NCBI GenBank assembly: GCA_031280855.1
Contig: JAITGH010000210.1
Span: forward strand, 1 to 6,111
Length of the DNA stretch: 6,111 nucleotides
Direction: 5' to 3'
Source: Oscillospiraceae bacterium
GTDB lineage: Bacteria > Bacillota > Clostridia > Oscillospirales > Oscillospiraceae
The notes beneath the pieces are model-generated. The model was not told the origin of the DNA. It saw only the letters and a list, made by a program, of their open reading frames with translations, and did no database searches. A program made the position numbers and the translations under genes. Positions within the stretch are counted from its first letter, which is position 1; each line of letters opens with the position of its first letter. Of this stretch, positions 1-6,111 are shown one piece after another.

Positions 1-53
1 CCGCGCCCGTTGAGTCCGGCGCGCCCGTTGAGTCCGGCGCATCGGCGGAGTAG
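1..53 (+). CDS. C-terminal tail of an unidentified upstream protein (partial)
   Basis: The third reading frame is open from the left edge to a TAG at 51-53 and translates as APVESG-APVESG-ASAE. Two perfect copies of the hexapeptide APVESG come from an 18-bp tandem repeat, and more copies may lie to the left. A low-complexity Ala/Pro/Glu/Ser tail of this kind is common at the disordered C-terminus of bacterial proteins. The stop lies 4 bp before the GTG start of the next gene, and that gene's ribosome binding site falls inside these last codons, as expected within an operon. Nothing here identifies the protein. The alternative is that the segment is noncoding and the repeat is chance; with only 16 codons visible the call is moderate. 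Confidence 0.45.
   Translation, partial: APVESGAPVESGASAE
2..40. repeat. 18-bp direct tandem repeat, about 2.2 copies
   Basis: Bases 2-19 are repeated exactly at 20-37, and a further three bases match at 38-40 before the match breaks. The period of 18 is a multiple of three, so in the frame ending at 53 it encodes the hexapeptide APVESG twice. The array may extend left of the window. It most likely arose by replication slippage in a low-complexity protein tail. Confidence 0.85.
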
Positions 54-57
54 CAGC

Positions 58-639
58 GTGGCGACCGGGTGCGCGATTATACTCGCGGCCGGATATTCGA
101 GCCGCATGGGCGCGTTCAAGCCGCTTCTGGAGCTTGGCGGAGTCCCCGCGCTCACTCGCGTGATCGCCGCGTTCCGCTCCGTCGGCGCGACTATCGTCGT
201 TACGGGGTACGAGCGCGAGCGGCTTCGCCCGTTACTTAGCGGCGTGACGGAGGTATATAACCCTCGATTCGCCGATGGCATGTTGAGCAGCGTCAAGGCG
301 GGGATTAAGGCGTGCCGCGCCGATTTTGCGCTCATCGCGCCCGTTGATTGCGCTCTGATCAGTGAGCCGCTGGTGCTGGAGGTCATGCGTCACCCGTCGG
401 GGCTTGCGATCCCGTGTTATCTCGGCGAGGAGGGTCATCCGCTGAAAGTGGACGCCTCTTACTTCGCCGAGATACTCGCATATAGCGGTGGCGGAGGTCT
501 GCGCGGATTCCTTGAGGGTTACGAGAGTAGAATCGCTCGATTCGAGACGGCGTACGAGGGCGCGATACTAGACATGGACACTCCGGAGGACTACGCGAGG
601 CTGGTAATCAAGGGTGACGCGGGGAACGGGAGAACTTGA
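58..639 (+). CDS. MobA/MocA-like nucleotidyltransferase
   Basis: A 193-residue protein of the NTP_transf_3 (MobA/MocA-like) family, which transfers a nucleotide from CTP, GTP or a similar NTP to a phosphorylated acceptor such as molybdopterin. Visible motifs, counted from the GTG start, are the nucleotide-binding loop LAAGYSSRMGAFK (9-21), NPRFADGMLSSVKAG (68-82), the metal-binding Asp in PVDCALIS (D97), GHP (126-128) and DMDTPEDY (172-179). This pattern is nearest the MocA (molybdopterin cytidylyltransferase) type, but the acceptor cannot be read from sequence and no molybdenum enzyme is nearby. The length is normal for a single-domain member. I chose GTG at 58 because GGAG at 47-50 lies 7 bases upstream and the motif begins just after; upstream in-frame TTG codons at 10 and 28 would overlap the preceding reading frame. 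It is probably cotranscribed with the gene to its left. The residues after the catalytic Asp (CALIS) depart from the commoner PVD-x-PLV. Confidence 0.85.
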   Translation: MATGCAIILAAGYSSRMGAFKPLLELGGVPALTRVIAAFRSVGATIVVTGYERERLRPLLSGVTEVYNPRFADGMLSSVKAGIKACRADFALIAPVDCALISEPLVLEVMRHPSGLAIPCYLGEEGHPLKVDASYFAEILAYSGGGGLRGFLEGYESRIARFETAYEGAILDMDTPEDYARLVIKGDAGNGRT

Positions 640-1773
<1,134 letters not shown>

Positions 1774-1805
1774 CCGCTCCGCGCCGCCGTTTGGAAGGGA
1801 TCGCG

Positions 1806-1985
1806 ATGGTGGAAACTACCGTTATGACGGACTTCCAATTTCGGAGCAATATCCGGATGATTCGCAAGATGGTCGAGGATAAGAAGGCTCGAGGAGCAAC
1901 GGACGACGAGCTGATCGCTTACCTTGACGAACTGCTTGAGGAGCACAATCTTCCTAAAAGAGGGTCAACCGGCAAGACGTATTAA
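1806..1985 (+). CDS. Small protein of unknown function between gap and smpB
   Basis: A 59-residue acidic-and-basic protein with no membrane segment, signal peptide or cysteine. It looks mostly helical: a first amphipathic stretch at about 10-29 (DFQFRSNIRMIRKMVEDKKA), a short GATD turn, and a second at about 33-47 (DDELIAYLDELLEEH), followed by a basic tail. The ATG at 1806 has GGAAGGGA (1793-1800) about 5 bases upstream; an in-frame ATG at 1824 would begin MTDFQF but has a weaker site. It lies 32 bp after gap, and its stop is 13 bp before smpB, whose ribosome binding site directly follows the stop, so it sits in a translated operon position. The spacing, start signal and sensible helix pattern support a real gene. 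I do not recognise the family with confidence; it could be a small regulator or adaptor, but that is conjecture. Confidence 0.75.
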   Translation: MVETTVMTDFQFRSNIRMIRKMVEDKKARGATDDELIAYLDELLEEHNLPKRGSTGKTY

Positions 1986-1998
1986 AAGGACAGTAACG

Positions 1999-2484
1999 AT
2001 GCCTAAAGCTCAAGGGTTGAAGCCCGTCGCGTCGAATCGGAAAGCGTTCCACGACTACTTTGTCGAGGAACGCTTGGAGGCGGGGATCTCGCTATCCGGT
2101 ACGGAGGTCAAAAGCGTTCGTGCGGGAACGGTAAACCTGCGCGACAGTTTTTGCGTGTTCAAAGACGGCGAGTGCTGGCTTCGCGGTGCGCACATCTCAC
2201 CGTACGACAAGGGTAACATCTTCAACAAGGATCCGCTCCGGCTTCGGCGGCTTCTGCTGCACAAGCGGGAGATCCGCAAACTCGCCGCCGCCGTCGAGCG
2301 CAGCGGCTACACCGTCGTTCCGCTTAGCGTGTACCTGAAGAATTCGCTCGTCAAGGTCGAGCTGGGACTGTGCAAGGGCAAGCACTCCTACGATAAGCGC
2401 GACGCAATCGGAGAGCGCGACTCTAACCGTGAGATCGCTCGAGAGCTTAAGGCTCGAAACAAGTACAACCAAGGGAGTGACTGA
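1999..2484 (+). CDS. smpB: SsrA-binding protein SmpB (trans-translation)
   Basis: SmpB binds tmRNA (SsrA) and delivers it to ribosomes stalled on mRNAs without a stop codon, so that the nascent chain is tagged for degradation. The 161-residue length is typical. Family motifs are present in order: NRKAFHDYFVEE (13-24), AGISLSGTEVKSVRAG (28-43), NLRDSF, HISPYDKGN (65-73), DPLRLRRLLLHKREI (78-92), GYTVVPL (103-109), KVELGLCKGK (119-128), and the basic C-terminal helix YDKRDAIGERDSNREIAR (131-148), which occupies the empty mRNA channel of the stalled ribosome. ATG 1999 is chosen because AAAAGGA (1984-1990) lies 8 bases upstream and the protein begins at the conserved N-terminus. Its stop is 1 bp before the next start. 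The partner gene ssrA often follows smpB in Firmicutes but is not in this window. Confidence 0.97.
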   Translation: MPKAQGLKPVASNRKAFHDYFVEERLEAGISLSGTEVKSVRAGTVNLRDSFCVFKDGECWLRGAHISPYDKGNIFNKDPLRLRRLLLHKREIRKLAAAVERSGYTVVPLSVYLKNSLVKVELGLCKGKHSYDKRDAIGERDSNREIARELKARNKYNQGSD

Positions 2485-2485
2485 C

Positions 2486-3415
2486 ATGTACAATCGCGCT
2501 GAACTCAAACTCGGGGCTAAGGAGACGCTAGCGAACCTTGAGCGCAGTCCCGCGTCTACCACATTCGTATACCTGATGCTGACCGCGATTTTAAGCGGGC
2601 TTGCGTTCTTCATCGTCTTCCACGTCAACGTGCTGACCGATCGGAGGTTTCTGACTGATCCGGTGGAGTTCTTCCTCAATTACTCGGAGAACGTGATACC
2701 CGGTTCGTCGGCTATGACCTATGTGATCAGTTTTGTAACGGCGATCCTCGGGACCGGATACCTGCGCTATGTGATGAAGATCTCTCGCGGGCAATCCGGC
2801 GGGACGCGTGACGTATTCTCTGCGTTCAACCTGACGTTGAAGATCATCGGGATGCAAATCGTGACGACGGTGTTCATGGTGCTGTGGATGATTCCGGGCT
2901 ATATCGTATGGACGATCGTGTATATAGTCGTCATTGGCGCGGTCTTTGTGACTTTCATCACTGACATATCCGCGCAGTTCAGTAATCCCGGCGACATTGA
3001 CTTCGATGAAATTACCGAAATCGTCGAGGACTACCTCAACGATCACCCGGAGATGGTGAGCACTCTGATTACCGTCACGGTTATCTTCGTATTACTGATG
3101 TTCGTCGCGATGATTCCGTCGTACATCGCGATGTACCGCTATCGGCTCGCGATTTTCATCTTGCTTGACAACCACGACTACCGCATTATGGAGTGCATCA
3201 ACGAGAGTAAACGCCTAATGCGCGGGAACAAGGGCAAGCTGTTCGTGCTTGATTTGAGCTTCATCGGGTGGGGTCTCCTCTTCTCGCTTACGTTCAACAT
3301 CGTTGGGATTTGGAAGCTGGCGTACTTGCAGCTGACGCACGTGCGGTTCTACGAGTTCCTCAGCGGAAGCCGCGGAGCGGTACCGCTAACTACCGAGCTC
3401 CCGCCCGTCGAGTAG
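2486..3415 (+). CDS. DUF975 family multi-pass membrane protein
   Basis: A 309-residue integral membrane protein of the DUF975 (PF06161) family, widespread in Firmicutes and of unknown function. Family signs are the N-terminal MYNRAELKLGAKETL and the late block ESKRLMRGNKGKLFVLDLSF (240-259) followed by IGW. Hydrophobic segments lie at about 26-47, 76-97, 118-137, 139-158, 191-216 and 253-276, suggesting six membrane spans. Between the fourth and fifth there is an unusually acidic hydrophilic loop (about 160-189, including DIDFDEITEIVEDYLNDHPE). The C-terminus ends in a short Pro/Glu-rich tail. ATG 2486 follows the smpB stop by 1 bp, with AAGGGAG (2471-2477) 8 bases upstream inside smpB, which points to translational coupling. 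It is the last gene of the plus-strand operon and ends just before the shared hairpin. Confidence 0.88.
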   Translation: MYNRAELKLGAKETLANLERSPASTTFVYLMLTAILSGLAFFIVFHVNVLTDRRFLTDPVEFFLNYSENVIPGSSAMTYVISFVTAILGTGYLRYVMKISRGQSGGTRDVFSAFNLTLKIIGMQIVTTVFMVLWMIPGYIVWTIVYIVVIGAVFVTFITDISAQFSNPGDIDFDEITEIVEDYLNDHPEMVSTLITVTVIFVLLMFVAMIPSYIAMYRYRLAIFILLDNHDYRIMECINESKRLMRGNKGKLFVLDLSFIGWGLLFSLTFNIVGIWKLAYLQLTHVRFYEFLSGSRGAVPLTTELPPVE

Positions 3416-3419
3416 GGTA

Positions 3420-3456
3420 ACGCGGGGATACGCAAGGGTCACGCGTATCCCCGCGT
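3420..3456. terminator. Bidirectional hairpin between convergent operons, no U-tract
   Basis: Bases 3420-3433 and 3443-3456 are perfect inverted repeats (ACGCGGGGATACGC / GCGTATCCCCGCGT), giving a 14-bp GC-rich stem with a 9-base loop. The stem nearly fills the 42 bp between the stop of the DUF975 gene (3415) and the stop of the EpsG-like gene (3458-3460, minus strand). The position suggests a terminator or 3'-end stabiliser used by both converging transcripts. Neither strand has the run of Ts expected after an intrinsic terminator stem: the plus side continues CTCAGTGCC and the minus side TACCCTACT. It may therefore act as an mRNA-end barrier or as a weaker, factor-assisted terminator. Confidence 0.75.
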
Positions 3457-3457
3457 C

Positions 3458-4588
3458 TCAGTGCCACATGCTCCGGTCGACGATCCCCCAATCCTTCGGA
3501 AGGCTGAGCAGCGTCTCATACGGCAAGAGGTTAGCCTGATCGACGTTAACCAGTATCAACTGATAGAAGAAGTACGCCGCCAGGAATACAAGCACCGCTC
3601 CGGTGATAATGGCGCCCTTCATTCGGTTGCCGATCTTCAGGTACATCGGTACGAGAAGTATGCCATAGAACTGGAAGAATATTCCGAACCTCGAGAAGTA
3701 AATGCTGTTCATACTGACGACAAGGATCAGGCAGGAGATCAGGTACATGTTAACGTAGCAGTCGTAGTGCGGCGCACGCTCTCGAAGTTGCTTGCGCCAG
3801 ATGAACGCGGGAACCAGCGGCGGCACCGTTACCGCAAGCCGCAGCAGGCTTATGCCGCCCTTCTCCTCCGCGATGCCGGAATAGCGCGAACCCTCGCTGA
3901 GAAACGCAAGCGTGTCCTTGAATCGCCCGAACAACACAAAGAATACCGCCGTACCGATAATCATGAACACCGTCGTCCTCGACCACGCCGGCTTCGCCAC
4001 AATGAAGTAAACCGGTATCATAATCACCATCGATGTGTGGACAGTCATCGAGAACGCGATCAACGCGAGGTACGGCAGCATCCGCCGCTCCGTAAGCAAA
4101 CGGTTTCCGGCGAACGCGATCGCCACGGCAAGACTCTGCCGCACGATGTTGAATGTCGACATATACAGCGCGGAGAAGATATAGACGAGACACGCAACCG
4201 TAAGACTGACAGCGGAACGTCTCGCCTCCGCGACTACGCAGACGTTGGTTATCAAGGCGCATACGAAGAACATCGCGAACGGCTGCCGCGTGTAGTACGA
4301 CAAAAACTTGCACAACAGCAAGTACCCGATCTCAATGCCCTCCAATCCGGAGTAGCTCAGCCCGAAGTCCACAACCTCGCTGTAGATTATGCAGTAGTTG
4401 ATGTAGTCGGTGCCGATGTCGAACCGCAGCCCGGCTACCGCCGTCAAAATGAGCACGACAATCACCGCAAACGCCGCCGCCGGTAGTCTGCGCCCCTCTC
4501 GAGGGCTGAGCGGTGAGCGCACGCTATACCGATCCGCAAGGTACGCGAACAGCGTCACTCCCACAAGGTTCAAGTTGTACACCAACAT
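3458..4588 (-). CDS. EpsG-family exopolysaccharide polymerase
   Basis: A 376-residue, highly hydrophobic multi-pass membrane protein of the EpsG family (PF14897), which in Bacillus exopolysaccharide and related capsule systems is thought to polymerise lipid-linked repeat units outside the membrane, a Wzy-like role. Characteristic features are LRFDIGTDYINY (54-65), an acidic EGIEIGYLLLCK (83-94), NIVRQSLAVAIAF (147-159) and VHTSMVIMIP (183-192, with H184), spread between roughly ten hydrophobic stretches. ATG at 4588 (minus strand) is preceded by AGAGGT at 4602-4597, 8 bases away and overlapping the stop of the preceding glycosyltransferase gene. The gap to that gene is 12 bp, so they are cotranscribed. 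It is the last gene before the shared hairpin. Wzy-like polymerases diverge greatly, so the linkage and sugar cannot be predicted. Confidence 0.85.
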   Translation of the reverse strand: MLVYNLNLVGVTLFAYLADRYSVRSPLSPREGRRLPAAAFAVIVVLILTAVAGLRFDIGTDYINYCIIYSEVVDFGLSYSGLEGIEIGYLLLCKFLSYYTRQPFAMFFVCALITNVCVVAEARRSAVSLTVACLVYIFSALYMSTFNIVRQSLAVAIAFAGNRLLTERRMLPYLALIAFSMTVHTSMVIMIPVYFIVAKPAWSRTTVFMIIGTAVFFVLFGRFKDTLAFLSEGSRYSGIAEEKGGISLLRLAVTVPPLVPAFIWRKQLRERAPHYDCYVNMYLISCLILVVSMNSIYFSRFGIFFQFYGILLVPMYLKIGNRMKGAIITGAVLVFLAAYFFYQLILVNVDQANLLPYETLLSLPKDWGIVDRSMWH

Positions 4589-4600
4589 AACGCGAGACCT

Positions 4601-5425
4601 CTACAGTAACCGTCCGGCTCGCAAAAGAACCCTCATGCGCTCCAGCAGCGTCTGCGGGAACAGTCCCACGATCATCGGCTTCACCGCATAGAGGAATCCC
4701 AACGGCATAAGCCCAAGTCGCTTGAAGTTCTCGAACCGCACTTTCGCCTCTGCCCAGCGATAGCGGTACTTGCGGCGCTTCAGTGCCTCCGATCCGGCGT
4801 AGTACACGTACAGATACTCCGGCATTACGTAGCCGCGCATACCCTCCGCATGCATTCGCATGAACAGGTCATAGTCCTCGTTGCGGAACTCCGTCGTCTT
4901 ATGGACGCGGTATCCGCCCATATGGCGAAGCTGCTCCGTCCGAAACATCGTCGCGGGATGGCAGAACTTCATGCCCCACAGATAGTCGCGCTTGTTGACT
5001 TCCCCGCTGAACCGCGTGGTCAAGTCCTTGATGTTACCGTCATCGTCCATCGTGCGAATCCAGGACGAGCAGTACGCGTACTCCGGATTCGCGTCCATAA
5101 ACGCGACTTGAGCCTCCAGCTTATTGGGCAGTGGAACGTCGTCCGCGTCGACGGGCGCGATATAGACGCCTCGAGCCATCTCGATCAAGCGGTTCCGAGT
5201 CGCCGCCTGTTTCATGTTGCGCTCATTACGAAGCGCTCGAATACGCGGGTCGAGACGCGCAAACTCCTGCGCAAGCTCGAACGTGCCGTCAGCGGAGCAG
5301 TCGTCGCAGATTAGCAGTTCCCAATCGCCGAACGTCTGAGCGATCACCGCGTCGACAGTCGCTCGAAGCGTTCGCTCGGCGTTGTACGCCGGAACTATTA
5401 CGCTTACGGTTACTTTATAGTTCAT
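4601..5425 (-). CDS. Family 2 glycosyltransferase (GT-A fold)
   Basis: A 274-residue cytoplasmic or membrane-associated enzyme that transfers a sugar from a nucleotide-sugar to a growing lipid-linked oligosaccharide. GT2 features are the N-terminal VSVIVPAYNAERTL (7-20), CDDCSADGT (40-48), the conserved N-x-K-Q-A-A-T-R-N segment (70-78), the metal-binding DXD-type motif DADD (93-96), and the likely catalytic-base region NEDYDLFMRM (182-191, E183/D184). The C-terminus (about 239-257) is mildly hydrophobic and probably lies against the membrane. I chose ATG 5425-5423 because GGGGA lies 6 bases upstream and the family motif starts directly after; the reading frame is open further upstream but that part overlaps the preceding gene. 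The start overlaps the end of the GT4 gene by 11 bp, indicating translational coupling. Donor and acceptor sugars cannot be inferred. Confidence 0.93.
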   Translation of the reverse strand: MNYKVTVSVIVPAYNAERTLRATVDAVIAQTFGDWELLICDDCSADGTFELAQEFARLDPRIRALRNERNMKQAATRNRLIEMARGVYIAPVDADDVPLPNKLEAQVAFMDANPEYAYCSSWIRTMDDDGNIKDLTTRFSGEVNKRDYLWGMKFCHPATMFRTEQLRHMGGYRVHKTTEFRNEDYDLFMRMHAEGMRGYVMPEYLYVYYAGSEALKRRKYRYRWAEAKVRFENFKRLGLMPLGFLYAVKPMIVGLFPQTLLERMRVLLRAGRLL

Positions 5426-6111
5426 CGTCAATCCCCAGAACCTCGGAATAGAGGCGTTTGTAGTCCGGAATGATGTTCTCAACCCAGAACTTTTTCGCGG
5501 TAGCTCCGGCGTGACCGCCGAACTCCGCCAGCGTCGCACGATCGTTGTACAGTCGGAGCACGCGATCTGCGAACGCGGCAGTATCGCCGGGCGCGACCAA
5601 GAATCCGTTAACCCCGTCGCTCACAATGTCGGAGTGCCCGCGCATCATCGTCGCAACGCAGGGTAACCCGACGCTCATCGCCTCGATTATATGCGTCGCA
5701 AGTCCCTCAAGCCTCGACATCGTCACGTCAATGTCCGACGCGGCATAGTAGTCCTCCATGTTGGAGACGTGACCCACGAACTTAACGTGGTCGCCGAACT
5801 CCGCCGCCGACTCGCGCACTTGCTCCAGGATCTCACCCTCGCCCGGTAACAGCAGGTACATATCGCTGACCGCTTCCGTAAGGATCCGCATGACTTCCAG
5901 CAATTTGTCATGATGCTTACGCCCGATGAACATCGCGGGGAAGATCATCACGAACGCATTGTCGGGTATCCCGAACTCGTGCCGAAGCTCCAGCTTACGC
6001 TCCCGTGATACGGGCTTGAAGCGCTCGCCGTTTATTCCCACGCCTCGAGTCAGCGTGTACGAATCGCACTTGAAGTGATAGCGCGAGATCGCGTCATAGT
6101 CCTCCCGGTTG
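5415..6111 (-). CDS. Family 4 glycosyltransferase, C-terminal part (partial, runs off right edge)
   Basis: The last 231 residues of a GT-B fold, family 4 (GT1-type Glycos_transf_1) enzyme; the N-terminal acceptor domain lies beyond the window. The visible part begins with NREDYDAISRYHF and reaches the domain junction TRGVGINGERFKP (21-33). It continues with the sugar-nucleotide-binding half: GRKHHDKLLEVM (63-74), LLLPGEGE, VKFVGHVSNMEDYYAASDID (109-128), and the E-x7-E motif SRLEGLATHIIEAM (E135 and E143 of the visible part), followed by RGHSDIVSDGVNGFLV. The N-R-E-D-Y, G-V-G-I and R-G-H-x-D motifs recall the EpsD-like group found in Firmicute exopolysaccharide operons. The frame is open to 6111 with no stop, so the GTG at 6041 is internal, not the start. 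It ends in TAA at 5417-5415, inside the next gene's first codons. Confidence 0.92.
   Translation of the reverse strand, partial: NREDYDAISRYHFKCDSYTLTRGVGINGERFKPVSRERKLELRHEFGIPDNAFVMIFPAMFIGRKHHDKLLEVMRILTEAVSDMYLLLPGEGEILEQVRESAAEFGDHVKFVGHVSNMEDYYAASDIDVTMSRLEGLATHIIEAMSVGLPCVATMMRGHSDIVSDGVNGFLVAPGDTAAFADRVLRLYNDRATLAEFGGHAGATAKKFWVENIIPDYKRLYSEVLGIDDEL

Noticed and set aside
10..57. Alternative TTG starts at 10 and 28 for the nucleotidyltransferase
   Set aside because: They would add a repetitive Arg/Pro/Ser leader unlike the family, overlap the apparent upstream coding tail, and lack a good ribosome binding site; GTG 58 has one.
2485..2500. Search for the tmRNA gene ssrA directly after smpB
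   Set aside because: The DUF975 gene begins 1 bp after the smpB stop, and no tRNA-like ends or ANDENYALAA-type tag frame were seen in the window.
3376..3387. 12-bp perfect palindrome AGCGGTACCGCT near the end of the DUF975 gene
   Set aside because: About one 12-bp palindrome is expected by chance in 6 kb, and it lies within coding sequence. No flanking sign of an operator or recombination site was seen.
3461..4486. Long open frame (341 codons) on the plus strand opposite the EpsG-like gene
   Set aside because: Its product is extremely rich in Arg, His, Asp and Glu, with no recognisable motif or ribosome binding site. It is the mirror of a hydrophobic membrane-protein gene in GC-rich DNA. 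The minus-strand EpsG call explains the region.
5415..6041. GTG at 6041 as the start of a short glycosyltransferase
   Set aside because: The frame stays open to the window edge, and the residues upstream (NREDY...TLTRG) match the region just before the C-terminal domain of GT4 enzymes, so the gene is cut by the window, not short.

Overview
The window reads as a piece of chromosome from a moderately GC-rich (by eye, mid-50s %) Gram-positive bacterium, most likely a Clostridia-type Firmicute. The grounds are strong AGGAGG-like ribosome binding sites, a textbook sigma-A promoter, a DUF975 membrane protein and an EpsG-type polysaccharide polymerase. No 16S rRNA or other taxonomic marker is present, so this placement is inference.

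Left part, plus strand (1-3415). The tail of an unidentified upstream protein, ending in repeated APVESG hexapeptides, runs in from the left edge. Four bases later comes a MobA/MocA-like nucleotidyltransferase. A perfect-consensus promoter (662-690) then opens a compact run of four genes: an NAD-type glyceraldehyde-3-phosphate dehydrogenase (gap), a 59-residue protein of unknown function, the trans-translation factor SmpB, and a DUF975 multi-pass membrane protein. Gaps inside the run are 32, 13 and 1 bp, and no terminator is visible between the genes, so they are probably one transcript.

Middle (3416-3457). The only intergenic space between the two gene blocks is 42 bp and is filled by a perfect 14-bp inverted repeat with no T-tract. 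It lies between convergent stop codons and probably serves as a shared terminator or transcript-end structure.

Right part, minus strand (6111 down to 3458). The 3' end of an exopolysaccharide or capsule operon, in transcription order: a GT4 glycosyltransferase (N-terminus outside the window), a GT2 glycosyltransferase overlapping it by 11 bp, and an EpsG-family polymerase 12 bp further on. The two glycosyltransferases would build a lipid-linked oligosaccharide repeat unit in the cytoplasm, and the EpsG-like membrane protein would polymerise it. The operon's promoter and its export, chain-length and modification genes would lie beyond the right edge.

No mobile element, CRISPR array, tRNA, rRNA or defence system was found. 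The most interesting items are the uncharacterised small protein between gap and smpB, the gap-smpB linkage itself, and the terminator-like hairpin without a U-tract. I do not see convincing evidence of an undescribed system. Coding density is very high: no stretch over about 135 bases lacks a gene.
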